A DNA stretch of 64,000 bases, from positions 10,941,254-11,005,253 of the forward strand of contig SSBO01000012.1 in assembly GCA_005281725.1 (NCBI GenBank). Direction: 5' to 3'. This document shows, piece by piece, positions 26,928-40,500 of this stretch. The position numbers and the translations under genes were made by a program. This DNA is from Wuchereria bancrofti. Lineage: Eukaryota; Nematoda; Chromadorea; Rhabditida; Onchocercidae. The notes beneath the pieces were generated by a model. It saw only the letters and a program-made list of their open reading frames with translations, was not told the origin of the DNA and searched no databases. Numbering within the stretch: the stretch's first letter is position 1; each line of letters begins with the position of its first letter.

Positions 26928-29900
26928 TCAGCAGATAGCATCGTTTCCATCCAGATCTCGACTCAATCGTAATGGAACGAAACCAATATCACCTTGATTT
27001 GGCCCACTGTTTTCAGCCGAAACATATATCTGTATAAAATATTTTTTCTTTAAATTTGAAAACTTCAACTGAGATTTCAATATTTAATTCAACGATTTAG
27101 CATTGAGAAAGTTTTTCTGAATGAAACGAATGCTATGAAATTACTGAATCAACCTTATATGTTCCAGTCGGCAGTTCGGTGCATTGGAAATTCCATCGTC
27201 TGCTTTCCTAAGGAAATTCTAATAAAAGCAGAGATTGTAGAATTCTTAAATTCTTTTCAGTTTCCTAATTATAAAGGTATATATCTGTATAAACATATAT
27301 ACTTCAAAAACACAAATTAAATTTTCATTTGAGAAAGGAGTTATTTTTGCTTAGAGGGAGTCCCAAAATAGTAAGTTTATTCAATTTACTTAAGCATAAA
27401 AACTCATTTTGAATATTGATTAAATGGCAGTAATGTGATCCGACGCCAGTTAGACTTGATACTGTAGACACCAAACAATTGTTCAGGAAAAGAGTCTTCC
27501 AAATAATTTCTATAATTTTGATGCTTGAAATGGGGACAGTTGGAGACCATGAGCAAATTCTAGTTTTATGACATACGGATTTTGTTTATCACAGGTTTTG
27601 TAAATAGCGATTGAACAGCTTAATTTATGTGATATAAATTGCATTTGTACTTATTTACTGAGTGTTTTCTATTTCGATGCAGAAATTATTTCTCATTATT
27701 TTGACATCGGAATTATAATCTTTTTTCGAATTAACATGCATCTTGTCTGCTGCATGGTTACGTTCTAGCTGCAGCCCATTTTGCACTAAATATTTACTTC
27801 CTAATCATTTTTTAGTAAACAGTTTAATGATGAAGCGAATTTGATTGATTACCTGTAAATGGCCATCCTTGGAGATACCAGTTTTTGAGTAAAAGCATTC
27901 TTTGTTAAATTCATCTGTACACATTGTGAAGCGCGCTCCTTCAACAGCGAAATATTCATAGAAGCAGAAGTGCACTGGTTGTGTCCAGGTTGAAATACTT
28001 AGCGTGGGGCTGATAATCTGTCGGATAGAATTTTTGGAATCACTGTTATAAGATGCTACAAGGAATGCGTTCGTCCCAGCAGGTGGTACCATAATACCGG
28101 TCAACGGATTTGAAAAGCCATCAGTTCCTGTCGATGCCATCCATCCAGAAATGCCTTTTTGCCATCCACAGTTTTTCTCTGTAGATTCATAATGCTTAAA
28201 TTCTAACAAACTGGCTATAGAATACCTGGAAGACAATTTTACGGAAAGATATTACAAAGACTTATGTGTGTTTCTGCTGAAGTAAATAGTTGAGATGTAT
28301 AACATTTCATTTTCTCATTTTTATTTTTTCTTATTGAAGATGGTGTGCGAGTTATTTGTGAGTAACAGCTAGTCTAAGTGATAACGCATGTCACGTACGA
28401 AATATTTCGACTTGATACGACGTAAATACATTAGAATCTGCTTAGGGCAAAATTTCGACATCTACAAACTTTCTTAGTTTTCATCAGTAGTGGTCAAAAT
28501 TTGTATTTTTTTTTCTTTGATGGGTAAAAATATAAAAACAATTGTCACAATACCTTACCAGCAGGATTGCAGGACAGTTTCAAGCATTCAACCATTAGAG
28601 AATCTGCTAATAAAGGTGATGCAAACTGTAGTGTGGATGACTGTCGTAGACTAGACATTTTTTGTGTGGAACCTAATTCTTGAACTTCGACAAGACTGTT
28701 GCTAGAATCTTGGAAGTTATGCAAAGGAATCAATCGCTTAGCTTGTTGCTGTGGTTTATTGAAATTTTTGGCTGTAAATGGTGTTGTTATGGTGCAGTCT
28801 GGTACAAGATTACCACCCACAATGATATCCTGTACAAATATAGCACCACCATATTTTCCAACAAAATTATCACCCAGTAAAATAATCTGAAATATAGCAA
28901 TTTTAAGAAAAGTTCAACATACTTGTATCACTACAATTTGAAAATTTTCCATTTTTCATGTTGAGAAATTAAATTGTTAGCATGCAGGTATAATTTCAAA
29001 TAATACACGTTACTCTGTTTTCAAGAAATTTTCAGATATTTTGAAGGAAAATATAAATGCAAGATTATTGGTCCTCAAATGACAAAGTGAAATTCTGATA
29101 TGATTAAAATTTAGTGCTATAATTTTGTTAACTGTGAGTTGAATTTTAGATATAAAACCTTTTCTTTCTTTGCTTTACCAGTGTGTTTCTTGCTTATTTG
29201 GAAATAAATCAGTCTATTTCTGAGCAATAACATGTTATCATAATACATTCTTCTGAATTATATGCATGCTCAGTTCACTGGCTTTTTGACCAGTTATAAA
29301 ATTTAAACGATACCTGGGCAGGTGTAGTGGGATCACGTGGTTCGGGTATGTTCACAGTAACCGGTATGCCATTTTGTATAGGGAACAGGATGCAATTTGA
29401 ATGGGGTTGATCGATATTGGTATTACGACTACAAATCTGTAAATTTGGTTGTTGTTGTTGTTGAAATGGTCCATCTGAAGAGGATCGCCAAACTGTAGCA
29501 GTGAGTTGCAGTGGTAATATAATACACGGCAACAAATCGGAAACAAGTTGTCCACTACTCCATGTACGGTGATTATCGGATAGAAGTACTGCTGCTGATG
29601 CATCTAAAAATTACTGAAATGATTCGGTGAAGAAAAAAAAAACTGATTTAGTCGTTGAAGAATAGCTAAACGATCAGATAGCTATTATATTGTTTACAGT
29701 AGAGAGTATCCATTACTTTTTCTCTGTAGATTTTATATGTGTGAATTTAAGACAAAAAAGTATTTGGAATTTTTCAACAATCAAATAACGATTTTTCATA
29801 AGTTACCAAACGTTCGGAATTATTGAAAGTTAAACTGACTGATAAGTTAAATGAAAGATATGAAAAAGGATTGCAATTGGTATTTGTAGCTTTCACGAGA

Positions 29901-32900
29901 CTAATGAACATTCAGAGTTATAAAATCATGGAAATTATATTGACCAAGTGAATATTGCTACCTGGATCGAGATTATACAGCGTATGGGATAATAACGAAA
30001 AATTGGGCTGGCATTATTGTCTGACCTGGATGTTGAGTTGTTTGAAGCATACTGACCCATGGTTCTGCTTCCGGAGTGGACAGCAATATTTTCCAATCCA
30101 GTTCGTCTTCATTCGTATTTGACCATCGACAATTATTATCAAATCCATGGCAATTCAAGTCAGAAGCCTCTTGTACAACATCCAAATTTTCTTGTACATT
30201 TACTGGTGCAGCGAGCAGTGATAGGTGCTCATCTTTTATAGCATTGAAATCAGTTGCATCCATATACGGTCGTACACGACCAGCTTAAATTTTTTATTTT
30301 AATTTTAATTTTTTGAATTTTTAAGCTTCTTACGGAAAAAAATAAATGATGTGTTAATCGGAAATTTTGTTCGACAACAGAAACTAAAGTGAAAAAAATT
30401 ATGGCAACATTGAAAAAGTACAAAATAGTTAAAACTGATGTTCTAATTGATTTTGAAAATTTGTACATCAGAAACATTAAATGGTGCCGACCGTATTAAA
30501 AGTTTTTACAGTATTTAATGATTTAGGAATTATTGCAATAAAAATACCTGACAGAGCCATCGGATGATGTGGATAAGTTTCATAGTAGACTGGTGGAAAG
30601 CATCCATTACCTGCATATTAGACTAATTGTCTTCTATGTTAACAAAAAGTTTGACATTTCAAGTAAAAATGAAAAATTTTCTAAAAAGATAAATGTCTCA
30701 TAATTTTTTTTCCGTAGAAGTATTTGTTGCAGCTGCAGAATTTTCTCTTTTTTTTGTGTTCAGTATAAAATATCAGTGGCTAAATAATGTACAGCTTGAC
30801 TAATATTAGGTTATGACCTTTTGTCTATTTTTAAAGTAATGATTAAATAAATGCAATTCCAGCATTTCTCACCAGTTTTATCTTTAAATTTTCAAAAAGT
30901 CATTTTGTTTAGGAATTAAAAATTCGTTTGTAATTAAGGTAAATTTAAAAGTTGATAAGTTAAAGTAAGCTCTGATAAATATTGAGCTAGAAAAGGCAAA
31001 TCATTAAGAATAACTTATTGAATAAGCATAACTAGAAAACATATTACAGTAGCAATACATCTAACTTCTTATAATTTGCTGATAGGGATATGTTAACGAT
31101 TGCAAAACAGGGATAGAGTAAAAGTATCAAAAAGATCAATCAACTTAATACGTGAAATTATATTTCATTATCCAATGGTCTGAGGAGAATAATAAATTGG
31201 TGATGAAATATAAATATTTCTATATCGGTGGAAAAATAAAATTTCCGAGTAACTTTTCGCGACATAAAATAGAAATTAAAAAATTGATTTCTAGATACTT
31301 CCAAGGATTACTGCTATAACCTTTATTGATTCTTCCAGTATTTAAAATTCAGAAAATTTTCGGACTTATTCTACTTTCAAAATTAATTTTACTATCTACA
31401 AATTTTAATGATTTAATAATTAACATTTGATATTAACACGTGAAATTAAGGAAGTGATATGAAATGCTATAAGAAAAAATGAAAATGAGAAAAATATTTG
31501 CACCTCCATATTCATATTATTAATATGTGTTGATCGTAAAATGGTGATAATCATGTAATTATAATTATTGTTATAGTTGCCATCGTCATTCCCATTATCA
31601 TAATAAGTAAATCTACTATTATTATCAATCATTACCTTCCCCTTGATCAATAAATTTCAAATTAATTGAATTTTCATCCATGATTATTTGAATTCTAGAT
31701 GTGTCAAGAAAAAACGAAAGAAATTCTAACTCACATATAAGTAAAGAAGAATGGAAGTTGTAGAGAAAAAAGCAAATGGTCAGTGGTTGGTGAAGCATCA
31801 TCATTTCATGCGAACAGTATCAGTTTAGTTAAGTTCAGGAATTGAATCACCACTGCCCGCTCTGTCTCGTCCAATACTTCTATCAGATATCCATTAATTT
31901 CACTCCCTTTCCCTCCCCCTTCTCCTCTTACCTGTTATCCGCCCACCTATGGAATGCTTAATCATTCTATATTCCATTTAATCGGGAGTATTTAAATATT
32001 TGTTCGTTCAGTTTAGCTGAATTTAATGCTCGCATACAATCTGCGCATACAATCTGCGAATCTGCGAGTACAACTCGCATACAACTCTTCCTCCTTAACT
32101 TCATCACTGTCATCGTTCTGTCCTGTTCCTTCTATTTGTCACCTCAGTTCAACCTTTCTCCTCTTTCGAATTCATTGATCATTGTCTTTAAAATTCCATG
32201 AAATTTTTTAAACACGAAAATAATCAGTTAACTTACTTGTTAATATTGAATACTTTCGGCAACTTGAAAAACATTTTTCTGATGCATTAGATTTTCCCAT
32301 TAATGATTGCAACAAAACCTTATGTATTTAGTTATCATTCAGGATTCCCGGGCATGTGAAATTCAGAATTGTAGAATAAGTAGGATTCAGAATTTATGAA
32401 ACCAGAATAATTCACCGCTTGAGTTTTACTTGAAATATTCATGTCCTCATATAGGGGATGAAGGCAAAAGGGTTCATCAGAGAAGAGGTCAACGAGGTTC
32501 TCTTTTTCGCATATTCAACACTGTCACGAAGGATCTCTGACTGTGTTTCACTAATCATTGCTCAATAGAAGAACTAGTTAAACCGATTAACGCATTCGAG
32601 TGTAATTCTGAGAAAGAAAAGAAAAACGTCTTTAAAGTTTTCACCTTCATTTGGAAATTTTATATAGATATATATATTTTTTTTGGAAAAGTTTGGTATG
32701 TTTTTGAAAGATAAATAGGAAAAAAAGATAGGAAGTTCAAAAATTTGTATGCACAGATGGCGCAAGTTGAAGCAAACAGTAATTATTATTATGTGCAACA
32801 AAATTTAAGTGAAGTGAGAATTTTCTGAATTCCTCTAAATTTTTCAATCCGAGTATTACAAAAAAACAGAAATGAACAATAAAATGAATGCCAATTATTT

Positions 32901-33256
32901 TACTGAACATCAATTGTAGTAGGAAATTAAGGTATGCTTTTCAGTAATTTTAATTCTTCAATAATATAGTTTTTGAATTAGTGGGAAAAGCACTTCAAGA
33001 AGGGATTCATTTAACAACGGCTAGTAAAACATAGATAAAAGATGGGAAGGATAACTATGATGTCGTTACTATTTAAGCTAAGGCATCAAGAAATGGGTCA
33101 TAAATATTTCCATGTGATTTTAATAAACATACCTTTTTTTTTAAACAATTTCAAACCATGACAAGATATTAAGAAAAACGCCTGATCGATTCTTGGATCT
33201 TGTATGGTAAAAGGAATATTTCGGATGGGAATACCGCTTCTTACCGGACATTTCAT
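26928..33256 (-). CDS. Protein with two divergent MAM-like domains
   Basis: Six exons are well supported on the minus strand: 30610-30548, 30283-30026, 29603-29314, 28886-28559, 28214-27853 and 27029-26928 (stop TGA). All junctions keep frame. The first exon is uncertain: 33256-33133 (start MKCPVRSGIPI) or 31681-31636 (start MDENSINLKFI); both end in phase 1 and fit. Totals are 508 or 482 residues. Two repeated modules have a MAM-like layout: module 1 begins LNCHGFDNNCRWSN..DELDW, continues with SGQLVSDLLPC and WRS and ICSRN, and ends FVQDIIVGGNLVPDC; module 2 begins ASLLEFKHYESTEKNCGW, has VHFCFYEYFAVEGARFTMCTD and ends AENSGPNQGDIGFVPLRLSR. MAM domains mediate adhesion and protein contact outside the cell. 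The second module starts after a Gln- and Ser-rich linker. I see no signal peptide in either candidate first exon, which is odd for a cysteine-rich MAM protein and suggests a missing upstream exon. The family call is from pattern only. Confidence 0.7.
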
Positions 33257-34685
33257 TGTAGATCGTATCTTTTTTTCTTCTTTTTTTTCATATATCATAT
33301 ACTGATATATGTAAAAGGTGAATGTTGAAGCGTAAATTGCAATCTTTTTAAACATATTTATCAAGCTGAGATCAACCATAGAAATTACGAAGAAAAAAAA
33401 ACACTGAAATCATTTTACATGAATTTATTATATTTGATACAGTTATAAAAGCGCTAATTCTAATAGGGCGAATAAGTCTAAGGAAGCACAGAAAACAAAT
33501 ACATTTATGTATCATATGAAAGGTTGTAGGATGCATAAACTTTGGCAGTGTATTTTGTCAGGAAACACTTGGCAATTTAATTGAAATTTTTCCTAATTCA
33601 CATTAATATTTTCAAATTCTAACCTTCCATATAAGTATATGAATTAAATTTCTGACTAACCTACCATTACCGTATCATTTCAAATTTCTCGTCTGTTACA
33701 ATATTTCTAGAATTTGAACGATAACTAGATGAGGTATAACACTGAAACTTTGTTACCCACAAATTCGAACATATATAGAGAGGAATAAATATTTTACAAG
33801 GGGCTAATTATATATAGCTATGAGAAAGTATTTACTTATTCTCACCTTCATTCTTTTAAAATAGATTAAAAATTTGAACATAGTCCACATGACATTTCTG
33901 ATTCGTTTCCTCTTTCCTTGCTCACCAAAAAAAATATGAGAAAATTATCGAAATTTCCTAAAAGGTATTAAATTAAAAGTAGTGATTCATGTATTAGTTA
34001 AACTAAACAAATGTAGAAATAATATATATATAGATGAATGTTACTTTGCATTTTACGTTTTGAATATTACAAGTAAAATGTTAACATGAAGACTACATCA
34101 AAACTATGCAGAAATCATTCTTACCTCATTAATTAACAAATAAAAATGCCTGGCAAGTTTAATAGTATAATTTTGTGAAGAAAAAAAAGAAGATAAACAG
34201 AAAACACAAAGTCTTTTCACATCAACAAAAGTGATGTGATGAAAAAAAAGGACATTATTAATTATTTGTTGAAATTCTTTTCTTTTTGTTCCCGGAATAA
34301 AAAGAGAGAGAGAGAGAAATATCCCAGTAAAGAAGACACTTCAATACAAATGTTATTAATAACAGACAGTTATGAAAACTGATGACAAATGCAGCAACAT
34401 CCTTAACAACCAATTACATATGATATTTTAAGCATTAAAGCATGGATGGGTAAAATAAACTAATATGAAAGGAAAAAGAAAAGAAATTTACTTAGGGAAA
34501 GCAAAACATTTCTTAAATGCATGACTTTATTCAAAATTTTAGTCGTATTTTTGTTATAAACCGTTGAATATTGATGGAAAGTTTGAATTCAACCAATTTT
34601 CCGAGTAAATTTTATGAGATTAAGGCTTTTTCTTTTTTGTTTTTCCATTATTTTAATTATGGAAACGTCGGAAAAAAAAATCATT
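31682..34685. other. Region between the MAM-like and EGF-like genes
   Basis: Contains the alternative first exon of the MAM-like gene (33133-33256, minus), a pyrimidine-rich block at about 31895-31930, a repeat cluster at 32030-32086 and the 3' flank of the EGF-like gene. The rest is AT-rich with A and T runs; an AG dinucleotide run is at about 34303-34317. No other supported exon. Confidence 0.5.
32030..32086. repeat. Compound short repeat upstream of the MAM-like gene
   Basis: GCATACAATCTGC occurs twice head to tail (from about 32042 in the second copy), followed by AATCTGCG and two copies of ACAACTC separated by GCAT. The unit is GC-richer than its surroundings. Confidence 0.8.
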
Positions 34686-36982
34686 TTACAGTCGAATCAA
34701 GCAGAAACATAGAAAAGCTAACAATGTAACAACCGGTGAGAACCAAATAACTATCGCACCACATCTAAAATTATGGAATTAATATTTTTGATACTAACAT
34801 AGCTTTTTCATCTTTTTAGCAATTTTACAACTTTCCTCTGCATTAGAAAAGCGGGTAATTATCAATTACGTTAATTACTTACGTTTGATTGGCAGGGCAT
34901 TTTTTTTCACAAATTTCTCCATAAAATGAATCCTTACAACTGCATCTGAAAGCATAAACAATTCATTGCGTTCCGTTTATTATTTGGTTAATAAAAATAT
35001 TGAGAAAAAAAGGAACATTTGGAGAATTTTTGAAACCTTATGGATATTTGAGAAAGATTTAGGAATCATCAGTAAATTAAAAATTAAAAAAGTATAACAC
35101 ACCACAAATCCTTCTCAAATATTTTCCATGTGCCGTGGCTACTTTTTCTAAAAGATGTGGTACATCTGCATGAGACGCTAAAATGACATATAAACGAAAG
35201 TAATAAAATGTTGGGATGTAAGTAAAATGTATTATTTATTGCATTTTCCTCTCAATTATATCGAATAGATAAGGAATCCGGTCCGGAATGCCTTGAATTG
35301 AGTTAAAAAGGAGGAAGTCGGTAGTGTTGCGAATATTGTTCATTTGAAAAAAGATGTAAATGATGAGAACCTTCCATCAATAACTTCACCATCATTTCTA
35401 CATTTGATAATCTTATCACATTTATCACCTTCATATTCATCGGCACAACGACATTTATCACCCGCATTGCGCCATCTCCTTTCATGCTCTTCAAAACGTT
35501 CAAAATGAATAATAGCTTTGTCGTTAATTAAGCCATAATTGGCAGGAATAACCATAAACAAAGAGTCGAAGAAAATATTAGCATATCGATGCAATTTTTT
35601 TTCCTTTCCTTCTCTCTAACAAATGCTTCATTAAAAAATAAAACTTTAAACTTGATAATTAGTTGAAACTTGAATTAAATGATATATAATCAGAGCAAAT
35701 GTGACCGGAAATATTTGGTTACTTTTCGGAGCCATACGCCAACATGCAAGTCGTTCGCAATTTCGTCCATCCCATGGGGCCTTACAAATGCATTCAATCT
35801 GTTTGGAGCCAATAGCAATCGTTCCATTATGTTGGCATGAATTTGGTGTACATCTAAATATTGTTTCTGCTTCTTTTTTTTCTAAAGTTTTCCAGTCCGA
35901 AATTGACAATAGCACGAGTGATGTCTCCATAATCACTTGGAATGTTAAGGGCATTAAATTTTACATCATTGTCAAGGTGACATCTTTTCAGTCATTTCAT
36001 AAATTATTAGATGTTTGCTTAGAATTATTAGAATAATGATAAATAGAAATCAGAGTACTACGGATCTTTTTTTTTAAATGTACTGAAAGCATTTTAACAT
36101 CAAGAATGATTAAATTGGATTTTTTTTTTTTTTGGAACACTTGTAAATCAAATTTCATTGCACGAGAACAATTTTGCCTATGATGTCAGTATTCATTCTT
36201 TTAGTTCGAGAAATTAAAAAAAATCTCCTTAAGATAAAATCTCTGAATATGGATGGATATAAAAACGTAAAAAAGAAATCACTCAAAAATTTACGTTACA
36301 ATTTCGAAGTGCTAATTTAACTGACAAATTTTTCACTTTTGTCACATAATTGAAGATAAAATAATTTATGGATGTAAAAATTAGCAATCTTAATAGAAAA
36401 CAAAGCTTACACGCTGTTGTATAAGGAGAAACCAGTTGGACAACCATAGTATTCATTACAGATAGGCCCCTTCCATCCAGGTTTGCATTCGCATTTATTA
36501 TTTTTCATTCTTCCATGCACTAAATATGAAAATTTTGTTTTAGACGTTTTAGACTTTAAAATCGTTGATGTGAATCATTTTGTAATTTTATATGAAAATC
36601 GTTAAGTCACGTTAAAAATAAACTCTGTATTATGTCTTGAATTAATCTATGATAATAATTATTTAGATATAGTGAAAATCTCGTCTAAATTTTGCATTGA
36701 TATTAGAAAAAATTCACCTCTCAAAGTACGACATTTGATTTCTTCATATTCGGAACTGAACTCTTCACCTCCAGCTTTAGCTTCTGAATATTTATCACAT
36801 TTTTCCAGACTTCCATCTATGATTCCATAACCGTAGTAGGAATCCAAACTACAACCTTCTGGTATCAAATTAAGTGGGATCAAATCAACGTATGCATCAT
36901 CTTTATCCTTATGTCGCTGTTGGCATATTATAATTGGCACTATTGACATGCACACTAATAAGTGTATCGCTCCAAATTTCAT
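34686..36982 (-). CDS. EGF-like repeat protein with signal peptide and C-terminal membrane segment
   Basis: Seven exons on the minus strand: 36982-36718, 36519-36411, 35853-35723, about 35608-35371, 35165-35103, 34939-34883 and 34764-34686 (stop TAA), about 313 residues. The start MKFGAIHLLVCMSIVPIIIC is a signal peptide. EGF-like cores follow: CECKPGWKGPIC (about 97-108), CICKAPWDGRNC (about 145-156), CRCADEYEGDKC (about 217-228) and CCKDSFYGEIC (about 269-279). The last exon encodes a hydrophobic stretch, VIWFSPVVTLLAFLCFCLI, ending only two residues later with Arg-Leu. It is therefore either a type I membrane protein with almost no cytoplasmic tail or a GPI-anchored one. The start of exon 4 could be 35611 instead of 35608; both keep frame. 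An acceptor lies two bases before the ATG (36985-36986). The neighbouring downstream gene on the same strand encodes another extracellular-type protein. I do not recognise a named orthologue. Confidence 0.75.
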
Positions 36983-36984
36983 TA

Positions 36985-36986
36985 CT
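36985..36986 (-). other. Acceptor directly before the EGF-like gene start
   Basis: AAATTTCAG followed by TA and then the ATG. A two-base 5' UTR is only sensible if a spliced leader or an upstream non-coding exon is joined here. Confidence 0.5.
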
Positions 36987-37440
36987 GAAATTTTAAAGAA
37001 AAATAAAAGGGTTATTCATCAATATTTAGCAAGAAAAAACAAGAAAGAAAAAAGCAAATAAGTGCGTAAACGTACGATGGATGGTTTAGTATGAATAAAG
37101 CGAAGAACAAATTTCATTATAAATATAAATTCTTATCGATCTAACTATCTTGGTTACATCGAGAAATATGAAGTGAAAAATTTATCACCTTAACATAAAT
37201 TACATGCTCATTGACGTCTGTGAAAGTCGTATTGTCATCGATTACATCATCATTTAAATGATGTAAAAAAAACAAAAACATAAAATGTTCAACAATAAGA
37301 TACTTTTTTCTTTCTCAAAACAATTTTTAATGTATGAAAAATAATACATTTGTAAATTTCGTTTTTGTCTTAAAATGAATGGTAAAAAGAAGTATGACAA
37401 ACTCTGTGGAAATTTAAAGGTAATATATGCGAGAGAATCA

Positions 37441-37522
37441 TTTCATCTTTTTCTTCTTTCTTCTCTCTCTTTCTCACGTCCTTTCTCCCATTCTCTTTCC
37501 CTCCCTTCCTCTCTCCCTCTCT
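37441..37522. repeat. CT-rich low-complexity tract
   Basis: More than 80 bases almost entirely C and T on the plus strand, with short CTCTCT and TTC runs. It lies about 460 bases upstream of the EGF-like gene start. Confidence 0.8.
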
Positions 37523-40500
37523 TGATGACGATACTAGTGAATTTAGATCAATAGAAAAGCATGAGCGGATGTTAGGAAGAAAGAAGAAGGGAAAAAAGAT
37601 TAAAAAGATGAAGTGAGCTAGTTTTATTTTAAAAAAGGCAACTGAAAAAGGTCATTAAGAAATGAACTAATCATTACAAATAAGTAGTAAGTAACCTTAC
37701 AGTTCACAATTATTATAATAGTAACATCAAAACAACGACGAAAGAAAGGTTGCAAACGATATAGAAATAAATGCAATCTCGAAAAGAAAGAAAAGGTATT
37801 GGGAAGTTGGTCAGAAAGAATAAATTGATCAGTATGAGAGGATAAATTACAATTATGATAAAGTGTGAAAAAAAACAAAAGAATTATATCACTTAACAAT
37901 GTTGCTAATAGTGAAATTGAAACTTATTTGAAAATTGTTACTTTAATACTTCAAATGATTGATAATTGAATGATATATGATATTAACATCACAACATTTA
38001 TGGAAATATTAAAAACAAACCTAATAGATGCAAAAGGAAGGAAAAATGGATAAATGATAAATGTTAAAAATAATTATTCCTCGCTTTCCTATTTTCTTTT
38101 TTCTCATTTTTAAAGTGATCCTGACTGAAGAATTTTCTATTTTAAATTATAAATTAAATTTGCAAATTGCTAAGCTTTATGAATTTCATTGAAGAATAAA
38201 GTTGCTTCCGCATTTTCATATCTTCAGTAGCTTCGATGTTGTACCAAGCAGCACTCGGAAGTTGGTGTACGATTTGCCTTCTTGAAATGATTAATGAATA
38301 AAGCCTATTTTTTTTCTCTCTAAGGTTTAATCATTATCAAAAATATCTGCTGAGAACAGTTACAAGATTGAAATGAATTAACAAAGTACTTAATTTTGCA
38401 AATGGAAAAAAATAATTTACTTCCGTAATTCTTTCAACAGCATTATACTTAACGCTCGAGATAAAAGTAGAGAATTTCTTTGGTATGTACATTGCCTAAA
38501 GGATGGATTGCCATGGAGATTATTCCTGAGAAATCTACATGCTTACCTTTAATACAAAGTGTTGAATTTATCCAAGAACTTCAAAAATTTTACACGCTTA
38601 CATGCAAACTTGTCATTTTAACCAAAGGAGACAATCCCCACTAGGCCCTCGATTGTTCTGTGGTCCTAGCCTAAATCATTGATGTCTGTCTCATGGACTA
38701 ACATTTTTTTTTGCCATAGTCATCGATAATAGACCAGTGCATTGCAGTATGCCAGGCAAGTTAAGAAGATTTTCTAATGAAACCATATTTGGTTTATTTA
38801 GGATTCGGATGAATCGTTTTTCAACTTAAGCAATTTTAGTTCGAAATTTCTCATTTAAAATTTGTTTTAAATTAACGGTGAGATCTCGTCATGCAGTATG
38901 CATGAAAGCGAAAAATGAAACGCTTAAAATCGAATATACTTATAAGTGCTTTTTTTTTTCAGGTGAAGAGCTCAAGAACGAATAACGATCTAAAAAACTG
39001 TCAGTTATTAATTCGATTTTACCGATTCACGTATACTATGAATAGTTTGAGAGTGTTTAATTATGGTTCGTAGTTTACACATAAATTGTTAAATTGTAGA
39101 TCCTAAAATGCAACAAATGTCAGAATGATGTCGGTTGCTAATCAATAATTCCGTCATAATTTTAGATAAACTACCAATTCAATAATGAAAGTATAAATTC
39201 AATTCCTATAATGCACATGATTTCGTAGAATCGTTTGCTCAACTTTCACCATCAGTAATGATTCTTTACGAACATAATTAATGATTGATATTAAATACTC
39301 TTTTGTATTATTGTAATCTAAAAATAATTTTTGAGTTAGAGAGTTATGCCACTGTGTAAATTTAATTTATTAAAGACATTAGAAATAGATAAGAATATGA
39401 TTTAGTGAGTTTAAATATAGAGCTGAAAAAGGGATTCTATTTTTCTTTTACACTATCAATGTTCGCTGCTAAAAATATCCATTTTGACGCGAAAATAAAT
39501 CATGCAAAGCTATTCACATAATATAACAGATGTAAAGCAAAATTTTGATTGGAAATATAAGCATTCATGAAAAGTTCTCCTTATCATCTTATCATCATTC
39601 TGTTTTATTGCTATCTCTCCTTTTGTGAATATCTTTCATAATGTGATTTATTAAATCTTTTGATGAAATATGACAAGTCTTGGACATCTTTTAGATATGA
39701 CACAATGCTATTTGAAATTATTGAAACGGATCGATAAGTTATCATTGTGCATTAAAGATCTTTAATCAGTGGGATGATAATAACAGTAAGTTTGATGAGG
39801 AAAATTGCTTAACAATTATAAGTGTTGAAGAATCATTTTGGTAGCATATAAAATGATGAAATACAAAGATCACTGGAAAAATGTGTGAAAATTCCTGATT
39901 ACTGCACTTTAAATGCTTTTGAAAAGACGCCAACAGCAAAAACATTAACAAAAAGACGGATTTTTCCATCTTTGTTCCTTTTCTCCTTCTTCCTTTCTGA
40001 AGATCAGTTTATTGTGTTCCATAATTTTTTTTTTCTTTTTTGTTTTAATTTGTTTCATAATTTGTCCTTCTCCACACTAATCTTATCTCCTATCTTCTCG
40101 GCTTATCCAATTCCACCTTATCCATCCTAATGTTGACAAAATCCCATGAGGTTACAGCATTTTGTTTACTCTTCTATTTAGCATGACACGTTTTAATTTC
40201 CTACGTTTTGCAAATTTTTTCAATCAGTAAATCACACCATTCCATTAACGTAAGCAAAGTAACGCTTTCAATGGAAAAGGGGAATGAACTAATGAAAGTG
40301 ACTGGACCATGTCTCCTTTGCGTTCCCGAAAAAAATATTTTGAATGGACATGTTCAGAAATATTTAAACTTTATATTAAAATTCTCGCAAACTATTACTG
40401 TAAGTTTTTTCACACATATAGCTGTGAATCATTTTTAAATTTGATGGGAAAAAAGTAAGGAAAAGTGCAAGAAATCAATTATTCAGTGTACAACGAAAGC

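Noticed and set aside
35701..36036. 111-codon plus-strand ORF
   Set aside because: Antisense to the EGF-like exon 3 and its flanking intron; the conserved cysteines are on the other strand.
39885..40438. Two plus-strand ORFs of 76-81 codons
   Set aside because: Phe/Leu/Ile-rich translations of AT-rich DNA with no splice support or known motif.
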